This document shows positions 7,273 to 14,797 of a DNA stretch of 64,000 bases, in pieces; position 1 is the first letter of the stretch; the number at the start of each line of letters is the position of its first letter. The stretch is from a virus: positions 1 through 64,000 of IMG/VR virus record IMGVR_UViG_3300022699_000278; one strand, given 5' to 3'. The translations under genes and the position numbers were made by a program. The notes beneath the pieces are model-generated. The model saw only the letters and a list, made by a program, of their open reading frames with translations, was not told where the DNA came from and did not search any database.

Positions 7273-8058
7273 TTAGATTAAATTTATTCCCTGTATTGCA
7301 CCTTCACCCAACCCGTGCAATTCAGAGCATTCGTTTTTATTGATTGGGCTCAATTTGATAAAGAAACATTCTGGATCAAAGTATTCTTTTAGCTTCTCTA
7401 TATCAAAATCGGATTCGTCAACTAAAGTCATATTGACGGTTGTTTTAAGCTTACTATCCGTTTTGATTAGACCAAGTTCTTTGTAGGTTAATTTATTCTT
7501 GAATGGAATAAGCCAATTTCTTTTTTCTTCATTCAAACTATGGACACTTACCTGTAGAGTGATGTTGTCTTTGACCCAAGAAAAATCAGAACCTTTAATT
7601 CCGATAGTGGACAGATAGTGGTGTGTGTCTGGAAACATAGTATCAAATAACCATATTGCCTGTTTCACTTCTTCGACATTTAGGAACGGTTCACCCATTC
7701 GGGTATAATTAATTTTGTGTTCCTTTGCGTTTTGAAAACTATAGCATGGATTTTTGGATAACACAAACTCAATCTGTTCCAGTATTTCAAACCTTGATAA
7801 ATTGCGACACCTTTTCAATTTTCCTGTTGCACAAAATTTGCACCCGACAGGACAACCACTCATACACGATACACCAATCATCCAACGCTCTGACCTATCA
7901 CCTGTAGAGGTGTAATCAAGAGCATTCTGCTTTCTTCCGATTGCGTCTTTTGTATAGTACGGAAGAAAGGTATCTGTTACCTCGACCGGATAGCCATCTT
8001 CAGTTTCGAGAAGATAGACCGTTCCGTTTGTAAATGACTTGCTGTTTATTTCTTTCAT
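7273..8058 (-). CDS. RlmN-like radical SAM protein lacking its C-terminal tail (261 aa)
   Basis: Start placed at ATG 8058 (GAAAGG upstream). CPVGCKFCATG (about residues 69-79) is the CxxxCxxC iron-sulfur site in RlmN spacing, followed by an RNLSRFEILEQI helix and YTRMGEPFLNVEEV, matching the family GEP motif. TVNMTLVDESDFD and FFIKLSPIN match later core strands. The protein stops before the catalytic-Cys tail, which is found in the next ORF at 7128-7262. The N-terminal resolving Cys of RlmN appears to be Gly here, so the target may not be A2503 of 23S rRNA. Confidence 0.8.
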   Translation of the reverse strand: MKEINSKSFTNGTVYLLETEDGYPVEVTDTFLPYYTKDAIGRKQNALDYTSTGDRSERWMIGVSCMSGCPVGCKFCATGKLKRCRNLSRFEILEQIEFVLSKNPCYSFQNAKEHKINYTRMGEPFLNVEEVKQAIWLFDTMFPDTHHYLSTIGIKGSDFSWVKDNITLQVSVHSLNEEKRNWLIPFKNKLTYKELGLIKTDSKLKTTVNMTLVDESDFDIEKLKEYFDPECFFIKLSPINKNECSELHGLGEGAIQGINLI

Positions 8059-8083
8059 GGTTTTTGCCTTTCGAGCGCGCCTC

Positions 8084-8257
8084 TTATGTCTTGGGCCTGT
8101 TGTAAGATGTGCCTGCACTCAGTTTGGAAAACCAAGTAATCCCATCTTCTGATACGTATTCGCCTCCACAATTATCAGTAAGAAGCCATTTTTTACCGTC
8201 AAATGATAATAAAGAAGCCATATATTCTGATCTACTCAATTCACCATAATTTGGCAT
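8084..8257 (-). CDS. Hypothetical protein (57 aa)
   Basis: ATG 8257 has AAGGAAAA at good spacing. It contains LLSFDGKKWLLTDNCGGEYV and a WFSK motif, a small beta-rich-looking protein. Its stop lies 25 nt before the radical SAM start. No family recognised. Confidence 0.5.
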   Translation of the reverse strand: MPNYGELSRSEYMASLLSFDGKKWLLTDNCGGEYVSEDGITWFSKLSAGTSYNRPKT

Positions 8258-8317
8258 TTTAATTTTCCTTTTCCTTTTGTCTTCCGGCGGCGTTCCTCTG
8301 TATTCGGGGCAGGTTTA

Positions 8318-8339
8318 TTGCGCCCAACTCCCTCAGGCA
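8318..8339. other. Conserved 3'-end element of accessory gene
   Basis: On the minus strand GCCTGAGGGAGTTGGGCGCAAT spans the stop codon. The paralogous gene at 22269 ends with the same layout, GCCTGAGAAC then GTTGATTGCAAT, and 38987-39010 has GCCTGAGAGT then GTTGGTAAAATA. GTTGGGC matches the integron core consensus GTTRRRY. Confidence 0.4.
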
Positions 8340-8617
8340 CCCGCCCGAAGTGGCTTTGTGAAACCCTCGCATTCATGCATTGTCCACTTGCCCTTATAAG
8401 GGATCTCGACACCACGACACCCTTCATTTTGGCACGTTTCACAAAGACATTTTGGGCTGCCTGTGTTGGTGGGCGTGTTTTCGCCATCCGCATTTTTCTG
8501 CCGGGCGGCGACCTTGCGAGTAACAACCTCTGTCAACATCGCGTGAGCCATCGTTACGAGTGCATCGTCTGGCGCTCCACTTACCGCGCTTATCAAGTTT
8601 TCTGCCACCTTATCCAC
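8333..8617 (-). CDS. Cys-rich hypothetical protein (94 aa)
   Basis: GTG 8617 is preceded by GGAAGG. CLCETCQNEGC is a likely metal-binding cluster, with a further CEG near the end. NTGSPK in the middle and LRAGA at the very end are shared with the protein at 22269-22586, and the DNA around both stop codons is also alike, so the two genes have exchanged 3' ends or share a mobile end. Function unknown. Confidence 0.6.
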   Translation of the reverse strand: MDKVAENLISAVSGAPDDALVTMAHAMLTEVVTRKVAARQKNADGENTPTNTGSPKCLCETCQNEGCRGVEIPYKGKWTMHECEGFTKPLRAGA

Positions 8618-8663
8618 GATCTACCACCTTCCCCGCCCGGCCTACAATTCTCCAGGCGAAAAT

Positions 8664-8698
8664 ATGTACACCAACTATACGTTATATGTAATGTACAT
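8664..8698. other. Recurring leader element (ATGTACACCAAC plus TGTAATGTACAT)
   Basis: Upstream of the 8333-8617 gene, the minus strand reads GTACATTACATATAACGTAT then AGTTGGTGTACAT. The same order (GTACATTAC.CATA, then GTTG) occurs at 22623-22652, and GTACATTACACATAA occurs near 28287. Confidence 0.45.
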
Positions 8699-8715
8699 GA
8701 GATACACCATTATTA

Positions 8716-8940
8716 TCAATGTCTTATGTTTGGGTATAGTTTTTTTGTATCTATGCCTTTTCTCTGACTTGCGCGTAACGCCACAATCTGTATTCCATGG
8801 TTTATGGTAGCCTGATTATTTTTGTTACCGCCAACAGAAGCAGATACATCCTCATAATATCTTTTCATAAACCTTGTCAGATTTCCATTAAAACCTTCAA
8901 GGGTATGACCACATTTAATTACTCTTTTCTTTTTTTCCAT
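8716..8940 (-). CDS. Hypothetical basic protein (74 aa)
   Basis: Starts at ATG 8940; no Shine-Dalgarno site is visible, but an AT-rich TATATA stretch lies ~8 nt upstream, so the message may be leaderless. CGHTLEGFNGNLTRFMKRYY is followed by an amphipathic stretch. No family recognised. Confidence 0.4.
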   Translation of the reverse strand: MEKKKRVIKCGHTLEGFNGNLTRFMKRYYEDVSASVGGNKNNQATINHGIQIVALRASQRKGIDTKKLYPNIRH

Positions 8941-8975
8941 AGTACAAATATATACTTGTACATAAGTAGGCGCAA

Positions 8976-9569
8976 CTATTTTTTTGCAAGGATTATATAA
9001 ATGCCATTGTAGTCACGTTTTCCAGTAAGCTGCAGGTCTGACTCGTACCCGTGCTCTTTCAACATATACTTTAATTTGCTGGTATTCCAATGTGGTAGCG
9101 GATTGGCTCCAATTTCATCATGACCATATTTGAAAGGATCGCCACTTCTGGTGTGTATAACAACCTTGTTGCAGCGTTCAAAGACCGTATTTAGTTTTTT
9201 TATTTCGTCATCATTTAAGTGGTGCAATACATAGCTTGCTAAAAACAGATCAAACTCAATTTTATCCAGATCAACAAACTCGAACATTTCATTTATCAGG
9301 GTAACATCTTTTCCTTCAAGGGTTACCTTCGATTGCTTGTAGTACTTTCTGTTCACCTCAATTCCGGTATACCCGGCAATTATTCTGTATAAACATAGCG
9401 CATACATCCCTGCATTAGAACCAAGCTCAAGAACTTTAGCGCCCTTAAAGAAATCAATATTGTTTTCTATCATCGGCAGTCTTTTCTTCAGTTTGTTGTA
9501 TTTCTGGTATACCTTATCGCCCTTCTTCCAGTTCTTTGATATTTGCCGGTATTCTTTTTCGGTGATCAT
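8976..9569 (-). CDS. SAM-dependent methyltransferase A (197 aa)
   Basis: Start placed at ATG 9569, overlapping the upstream stop as ATGA with AGGAAC upstream. VLELGSNAGMYALCLY is the class I SAM-binding motif (E.G...G). It is followed by GIEVN, the acidic residue expected to bind the ribose, and DLFLASYVLHHL as motif IV. Closely related to the N-terminal domain at 14427-15587 (both begin with MITEKEY/MLLTKKQY, then WKKG or WKKH, VYQKY). It probably methylates a glycan in this cluster, but the substrate is unknown. Confidence 0.8.
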   Translation of the reverse strand: MITEKEYRQISKNWKKGDKVYQKYNKLKKRLPMIENNIDFFKGAKVLELGSNAGMYALCLYRIIAGYTGIEVNRKYYKQSKVTLEGKDVTLINEMFEFVDLDKIEFDLFLASYVLHHLNDDEIKKLNTVFERCNKVVIHTRSGDPFKYGHDEIGANPLPHWNTSKLKYMLKEHGYESDLQLTGKRDYNGIYIILAKK

Positions 9570-9760
9570 TTTACAGTTCCTATAATACAAACCATATCGT
9601 CCGGAAAGTTACAATCAGCACTTTCAAAGCTTATTTTCTCCATACCAAAACATTTGTCATCAGCAGCTATTAAGTACTTCCATCCTCCACGTTCTTCATA
9701 ATGCATCGGCTCTTTTGGCCCATCTACGTATCCATACCTATACTGATACTCATCTTTCAT
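9566..9760 (-). CDS. Hypothetical acidic protein (64 aa)
   Basis: ATG 9760 overlaps the stop of the preceding 33-aa ORF by ATGA. Aromatic and acidic (YRYGYVDGPKEPMHYEE, GGWKYLIAADDK). It sits tightly between coupled genes of the glycan operon. No family recognised. Confidence 0.55.
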   Translation of the reverse strand: MKDEYQYRYGYVDGPKEPMHYEERGGWKYLIAADDKCFGMEKISFESADCNFPDDMVCIIGTVK

Positions 9761-9858
9761 GGGTGAAACCCTACCGATCTATCGTTTGGCCTTGTAGACG
9801 TACACCTGCTTAGTATTTCATCTTTTGTGTATTTTATATATATATTTGATTGACTCAT
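9757..9858 (-). CDS. Micro-ORF coupled on both sides (33 aa)
   Basis: ATG 9858 overlaps the upstream stop as TAATG and its own stop overlaps the next start as ATGA; AGGG lies close upstream. The peptide begins MSQSNIYIKYTKDEIL. Such tight coupling on both sides strongly suggests translation. Function unknown. Confidence 0.55.
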   Translation of the reverse strand: MSQSNIYIKYTKDEILSRCTSTRPNDRSVGFHP

Positions 9859-10118
9859 TACCCTATTAAATACGACTTAGAAAATCTTTTTTTTAAAAGC
9901 TTTTCCCTTTTCTTACCCTCAGTAGTTTCCCACCAGTCCTTATCGTATTCTTTATTATACTCCAAAAGTTTATATGACATTTTCTTCGCCATACGCTCAG
10001 CTTCTACAAGCTTTTTACGCACCCTTCTGTCATGTTTTTTGTCACCTTGGTGAAGATCATTTATTTCTCTGAGGACTTCGCAAAGAGTTCTTACCTTAGT
10101 TGCTCTTCGTAACGACAT
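9858..10118 (-). CDS. Hypothetical basic helical protein (86 aa)
   Basis: ATG 10118 overlaps the glycosyltransferase stop (TGATG). Very rich in Lys, Arg and Glu with long helical stretches (RRVRKKLVEAERMAKKMSY). It may bind nucleic acid or a partner protein; no family recognised. Confidence 0.55.
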   Translation of the reverse strand: MSLRRATKVRTLCEVLREINDLHQGDKKHDRRVRKKLVEAERMAKKMSYKLLEYNKEYDKDWWETTEGKKREKLLKKRFSKSYLIG

Positions 10119-11080
10119 CACAGCGCCACAGCACTTTCTTTTTTAACGTCAATCAACACACTTTCAAATGCTTTCTTATACTGCCTGGCAATAGTATCTA
10201 TATGGATGTGTGCTGGCACAATCATCGTCTTCCTATATGACAAAAGCCCATCAAGTGCTTTTTCAACCAATTCAGTATCTATTGGGGGTGGGCTGTTTTT
10301 CTGCAACGTTGGCTTTATTGGCTTACTGTCCAGTGGAAGTATTGCACCATACTCTTTTACTATTTCGGCGTTGCCGCCGATATTGCCTGATATAACAGGT
10401 GTCCCGGCAGCAAGAGCTTCAACAACAGCATTGTCACACCATGAAAACCAGCAGATGCTTACCATCACATCTGCCATAACCAAGTATCGGCGCAGCAGCT
10501 TTTCCGAAACATCTCCTACATATTTAATCTGTTCTTTTGATTTTCTTTCTTCTCTTATTTTGCCACAAAACCAGAAACACACATCGGAGTGTTTTTTTAT
10601 ATAATTCTCAGCAATACGAATCATTTCTCTCATCCGCTTATGGGGCCTGACTTTGCTGGATACATATCTTCCTGAGACTATAACATTCTTTGGGTACTCC
10701 GAATCCATTGGCTCAACTTTATAATCTTCAGGATTAGCTCCGTTATATATAATAAACTCCTTTTTGCCCCTAACTCCAAGTATCTTGGTTACCATGTCGT
10801 ATGCGAATTTTGTCTGGTAGATAACACCGTCACTAGTTTTTATCGTGTGCTTTATCATTTTCCTGCGCCAATCGTATTTCTTATCCTTTTCCAGATGAAT
10901 CCCGTCTATTCGAATCACTTTTCTGCCTTTAGGCTTTTTCTTCCAGTACGACAGCCCAAGTGTCAAATCTGGCTTGCTGGTGACTATTTCAACACCATTT
11001 CTCTCAAGTGCAGGAATAAGCCGTTGTATAAACTTGCTTTTCCCGGTTGAATTCTTCTCGTATTGTATAGCTATTTTCAT
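10118..11080 (-). CDS. GT-B glycosyltransferase, GT4-like (320 aa)
   Basis: N-terminus MKIAIQYEKNSTGKSKFIQR contains the acceptor-side Gly-Lys loop typical here; YQTKFAYDMV and IIYNGANPEDY match the linker; the donor site is CDNAVVEALAAGTPVISGNI, with Glu and Gly residues of the GT4 pattern. Closest relatives in the window are 13250-14191 and 15599-16546. Sugar unknown. Confidence 0.85.
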   Translation of the reverse strand: MKIAIQYEKNSTGKSKFIQRLIPALERNGVEIVTSKPDLTLGLSYWKKKPKGRKVIRIDGIHLEKDKKYDWRRKMIKHTIKTSDGVIYQTKFAYDMVTKILGVRGKKEFIIYNGANPEDYKVEPMDSEYPKNVIVSGRYVSSKVRPHKRMREMIRIAENYIKKHSDVCFWFCGKIREERKSKEQIKYVGDVSEKLLRRYLVMADVMVSICWFSWCDNAVVEALAAGTPVISGNIGGNAEIVKEYGAILPLDSKPIKPTLQKNSPPPIDTELVEKALDGLLSYRKTMIVPAHIHIDTIARQYKKAFESVLIDVKKESAVAL

Positions 11081-11202
11081 ATGTCTATGCTCGTGATAGA
11101 TACTAAGTCACTAACCTCAAGGTCTTCAAAGGAAGGTGTGAGCATCTCCAAAAACTTACCTTTCCCAAATTCATTTAACTTATATTGAATGTGAAGTTTC
11201 AA
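11077..11202 (-). pseudogene. Stand-alone N-terminal fragment of a GT4-like glycosyltransferase (41 aa)
   Basis: A TTG start at 11202, with AGGAA 8 nt upstream and overlapping the upstream stop, opens MKLHIQYKLNEFGKGKF. This matches MKIAIQYEKNSTGKSKF of the next gene and MKIHVNPKYYARGKTGKGKF at 13250-14191. The ORF ends after 41 codons, overlapping the next start as ATGA. It is probably the relic of a deleted glycosyltransferase copy, still translatable. Confidence 0.6.
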
Positions 11203-11915
11203 AGAATACGTTCCTTGTAATAATTATAAAGTTTATTCCATTTATCATGAACAGTTTTGTTTTTTCTACTACAATGCCAAATAATAGAATCATCAGAAAA
11301 TTGATTATCATTATATTTTTTACCAAGTTCCTGAAAATCTATTTGGTCCTTAAATTTATTGTAACATTTCCACAAATATTTCTGGTCGTCATACCATTCC
11401 AAATGTCGTTCAAGTTTTTCATTCAATCGTTTCAACAAAGCTCGTGTTATATTACTATTCCCTAAAACAAATACCCCTTTCTGTAATTTTCTTTTGTCCG
11501 ACTGATCAGGTTTATACATAATCTTCATTGTATTCGCTTTAACATTTTCCCACAACTCGTCAAGATTTCCTCTTACTATAATATCGACATCCATATGAGC
11601 AACTTTTGAATATCCTTCATTTAATGCATCTACCATTGGTGCCGTTCTTTTTGACATTATTGAATTACCATAAACATGATTTTTGTATGTAGAAATATTT
11701 TTTTCAGATAATATTGAATCTCCATAAACATGGATTCTGCGAACTGTTATATTTTTGTAAACATTTTTTATTTTTATACATGATTCTTCAGATAAATCAT
11801 ATGCATATACCAACACTTTTTCATCAAGAGCATTCTCGGAGATTGATTTTAACATAACGCACAATTGTTCAACATAATTACCATAATTGTTTATTTCCAC
11901 AGTAATTATATTCAT
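11199..11915 (-). CDS. GT-A glycosyltransferase, GT8-like (238 aa)
   Basis: KVAHMDVDIIVRGNLDELW (about residues 105-123) is the D.D metal site and following helix of GT8-type enzymes, and SIIWHCSRKNK near the C-terminus is the matching His-containing end motif. The N-terminus (VEQLCVMLKSI) fits the first Rossmann helix. Strongly AT-rich compared with neighbours, which may mark recent acquisition. Confidence 0.7.
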   Translation of the reverse strand: MNIITVEINNYGNYVEQLCVMLKSISENALDEKVLVYAYDLSEESCIKIKNVYKNITVRRIHVYGDSILSEKNISTYKNHVYGNSIMSKRTAPMVDALNEGYSKVAHMDVDIIVRGNLDELWENVKANTMKIMYKPDQSDKRKLQKGVFVLGNSNITRALLKRLNEKLERHLEWYDDQKYLWKCYNKFKDQIDFQELGKKYNDNQFSDDSIIWHCSRKNKTVHDKWNKLYNYYKERIL

Positions 11916-11943
11916 AGTAATATTTCTACCTTATTTTTTAGGT

Positions 11944-12702
11944 TCATATCGGAAACATCGTGTTTTCTCTGGTAATGCCCTTTTTTTCCATCTGTCGCAA
12001 CCGCTTCTTCTGCAATTGTTTCGTTTCTTTATACCATTTATTATCAGCTTTTCTCTTCTTATGTTTCTCCTCCGAATGCTTCCGATAGAAAGCAACCGGA
12101 ATATCAATCTTTTTCTTTTTGACGTGATTAAACGGCGAATCTGGATGTATCCCGAGGCGCATGCTCATTTCCTTGTCTTCTCCTGATCGCAGCCCTTCGT
12201 ACCAGCCGCCGAATCGCTCAAACACTCTTCTCCTGTACATAACTGTCTGCGGATTTACCTCTGAGGGATGTACTCTCAGTTTACGCATCTTCTGGCATGC
12301 CTCATAGTACATCAAATCACCACGTACTTCGAGCGCCTTACCCCATACAACATCTATTTTCGGGTGTTTATCGAGGTATATTTTCTGCAACCTCAAAGAA
12401 CCTGGCACACGCATGTCATCGGCATCGAGAAATGTAATGTAGTCTCCTTTAGATATTTTAAGCCCTATATTCCTCGCCACCGAAACACCACCGTTCACAT
12501 TCAAGGGTATATAATGTATGTTTCGTTCGGGAAATTTAAAAGGCCGGAAGATGTCGTTTACCACGTCCTTTGTTTGGTCGGTACTTGCATCGTCAACTAT
12601 TATTACCTCTAAGCTGTCTTTGTCGAGTTCCCACACTACCGAATGAAACGCGCTCATAATGTATCTGGCATAGTTATATGTCGGTATTATTACGCTAATC
12701 AT
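11944..12702 (-). CDS. GT2 glycosyltransferase (252 aa)
   Basis: ISVIIPTYNYARYI at the start, VIIVDDASTD (~35-44) and ITFLDADDMRVPGS (~87-100) are the three classic GT2 signatures, the last holding the metal-binding D.DD. GWYEGLRSGEDKEMSMRL carries the ED acceptor-loop motif. The C-terminal 50 residues are a very basic tail. It should transfer a sugar from a nucleotide donor. Confidence 0.9.
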   Translation of the reverse strand: MISVIIPTYNYARYIMSAFHSVVWELDKDSLEVIIVDDASTDQTKDVVNDIFRPFKFPERNIHYIPLNVNGGVSVARNIGLKISKGDYITFLDADDMRVPGSLRLQKIYLDKHPKIDVVWGKALEVRGDLMYYEACQKMRKLRVHPSEVNPQTVMYRRRVFERFGGWYEGLRSGEDKEMSMRLGIHPDSPFNHVKKKKIDIPVAFYRKHSEEKHKKRKADNKWYKETKQLQKKRLRQMEKKGITRENTMFPI

Positions 12703-13253
12703 AGCATTCCCATAACTTTCTTCTCAAATTTACCGCCCTTGTGCGATCCCGGCTTGTTGTCCTCTGCAATCTGAACCGGCACAAACTCCATTCCAACAGC
12801 ATACATGGCAGCACACCTTCTGCCGCCATGGTATATTTCATATCCTGTAAGCCAGTCGGCAAGGTATTCAAACCGCGTCTTCCACAATGGTTCTGCAAGC
12901 ACCAGCACCGGCTGTGCTGCATTACGGCTTTTGCTGAAGCCACGCTTCTTTATACTCTTGAGTATTTTATACCTGGACCCAAAGATATGCTCCTTAATAG
13001 CGCTTTCAGTCCACTTCTTCATACCAAGCTTATACCTCCACCTGCGGTCCTCTGCAAATCGGCAATGCTTTAATACCGTCCAGTTCCGCCCGTGTTTAAG
13101 AAGCATCTGCGCACACTCCACCTGCGGACTCTTCGGAAGGCTCATGTCGTATCCCCATATATCGTGGTTTATCAGCTTAGGGATAAACTGATATTTCAGT
13201 TCACGCAGTGGAAGGCTTACCGGTTTTCCTTCGAGGAGGGCGTATTCACTCAT
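12699..13253 (-). CDS. Glycan-cluster paralogue B, ParB-like C-terminus (184 aa)
   Basis: Start overlaps the upstream stop as ATGA. VECAQMLLKHGRNWTVL parallels INAASVLLNHRGTWRV in 24828-25298, and both have a C-terminal G.EI..G......G...VPV segment. The ending GYEIYHGGRRCAAMYAVG, then VPVQI, resembles the ParB/sulfiredoxin fold. No catalytic proof. Its place between two glycosyltransferases suggests a role in the same pathway. Confidence 0.5.
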   Translation of the reverse strand: MSEYALLEGKPVSLPLRELKYQFIPKLINHDIWGYDMSLPKSPQVECAQMLLKHGRNWTVLKHCRFAEDRRWRYKLGMKKWTESAIKEHIFGSRYKILKSIKKRGFSKSRNAAQPVLVLAEPLWKTRFEYLADWLTGYEIYHGGRRCAAMYAVGMEFVPVQIAEDNKPGSHKGGKFEKKVMGML

Positions 13254-14191
13254 ATCAGCGCCCTGAAGAAGGTTAAATACTGTTTGGCAATATTCTGAAT
13301 GTATAATTCCTTAGCCAAGCCCTTATCGTAGTTCCATGTCAATGATTCTTTCATGGCCTTTATAAGGACTTCCTGATTTATCTTTGGTGGCTTGTTGAGA
13401 TTTACCGGTCTGTATTTAAACGGTTTATCTTTCAATACCTTCCCGAATACCAGCAACTCATGCGTACCACCCTGATCTGTGCATATTACCGGGAGCCCGG
13501 CCACTTGTGCCTCAACAACACTGTTCGGACATGCGTCCACATAGGTAAGATGTATCATCGCGTGGCACGATCTATAATAAACCGCCAGTTTGTCATCTTT
13601 TACATTGTCCTCAAATATTATGTTCCCGTTGTTACCGTACTTCTTATTATACCCCAGAGTGTCGCCGCAAACATAAAGCGTACTCTTTGGAATTCCAGCT
13701 TCAAGAAACGCTCGTATAATTTGATTCAGACGTTTTTGTTTCAACCATACTCTCGTGCTTGCTAAAAATATTACCCGCTCCGGATCGGTTTTTATAAGTG
13801 GCTCTACACCATAATTCCGTGGGTCGGCACCGTTGAGTATCACTGTCTCCGGTTTGTTCGGTTTGCATACAAGCTTGTGATAAATCTTTTGGGCGTAGAA
13901 GGACTGATAAACAACGGCGTCAGCCTTTTTAACTGAAAGCGCCTTTTCGTTGTTTATCTTACGCCAGTTCATATTGGTGTCAATATTTGCTGGCCCAACG
14001 CGGATAACCTGTACCTTGGCTTTTGAACCATAGTTCATCCTACCGATATTAAGAGCAATGTCCGCTTTGGCCTTCGAATCAGGAGTAACGTTTATACCCA
14101 TTTCATGCCATGCTTTAACAAGGCGTTGGCAAAATTTACCTTTCCCGGTTTTCCCACGGGCGTAGTATTTTGGATTTACATGTATCTTCAC
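13250..14191 (-). CDS. GT-B glycosyltransferase, GT4-like (313 aa)
   Basis: ARGKTGKGKFCQRLVKAWHE at the N-terminus, VILNGADPRNYGVEP in the linker and VDACPNSVVEAQVAGLPVIC (~235-254) as donor site, followed by TDQGGTHELL. Paralogous to 10118-11080. Overlaps the next gene by ATGA. Confidence 0.85.
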   Translation of the reverse strand: MKIHVNPKYYARGKTGKGKFCQRLVKAWHEMGINVTPDSKAKADIALNIGRMNYGSKAKVQVIRVGPANIDTNMNWRKINNEKALSVKKADAVVYQSFYAQKIYHKLVCKPNKPETVILNGADPRNYGVEPLIKTDPERVIFLASTRVWLKQKRLNQIIRAFLEAGIPKSTLYVCGDTLGYNKKYGNNGNIIFEDNVKDDKLAVYYRSCHAMIHLTYVDACPNSVVEAQVAGLPVICTDQGGTHELLVFGKVLKDKPFKYRPVNLNKPPKINQEVLIKAMKESLTWNYDKGLAKELYIQNIAKQYLTFFRALI

Positions 14192-14197
14192 ATTTCC

Positions 14198-14797
14198 TCA
14201 ATCAATATCACAGAGATACCACCGCTTTTCCTTTGAGTGCCACATCATATCTCCTATTTTGTAACTGCCGAACGTTTTTACACCGTGTTTTGCCTGTGTT
14301 CTTTTCGCCCATTTAACAAACTTCTTGTACCCTTCCGGCGAGTGATCGAGGTGTGAGTCTGCACCCCAATCATACGGTATTCCATACATGTAGTCCTGCC
14401 ACGCCTTTTCCATGGCAGGAATGTGCTCAGTCTTTATCGCATAAGCCTTCGCCTTGTGCAATGTTCTTTTGAACAGAAGGTTTATGTTCACCTGTACTAT
14501 TTTCATTGGCTTTGGTGCTACGCCGAGTTCGTGGAGCTTTTGCCACTTTTTGAATATCTTTTTCACGTACCGGAGCTTTTGTGCTTTTTTCCATGACAGG
14601 CTGTAATACACCTTCATCCCCACTATCCTGCTTTTTTGTACGTAGATTCCGACCCGTCCCTTTGGCAACATCTTTCCTTTGAGTAGTACCGCGTGGCTTC
14701 CCTTCAGAAACCCGTCCTTGCCATTGACGTGTACTCCGTCCTCGGGAGCTTTCATCTTTTTCCTCTCGATGAACTTCAGCACTCCCTTTATCTCCAT
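14198..14797 (-). CDS. Glycan-cluster paralogue A, second copy (199 aa)
   Basis: ATG 14797 follows AAGGAGG, a strong site. It aligns with 5375-5983 from the PEDGVH motif to the RWYLCDID end, which shows this frame is the conserved one. Its first 371 nt are also open in the frame of the upstream methyltransferase. Basic N-terminal half, acidic Trp/His-containing C-terminal half (GADSHLDHSPEGYKKF). Function unknown. Confidence 0.7.
   Translation of the reverse strand: MEIKGVLKFIERKKMKAPEDGVHVNGKDGFLKGSHAVLLKGKMLPKGRVGIYVQKSRIVGMKVYYSLSWKKAQKLRYVKKIFKKWQKLHELGVAPKPMKIVQVNINLLFKRTLHKAKAYAIKTEHIPAMEKAWQDYMYGIPYDWGADSHLDHSPEGYKKFVKWAKRTQAKHGVKTFGSYKIGDMMWHSKEKRWYLCDID

Noticed and set aside
8236-8526. 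96-codon minus-strand ORF
   Set aside because: Arg/Lys-rich shadow of the 8333-8617 gene, which has a better start and shares motifs with a second gene.
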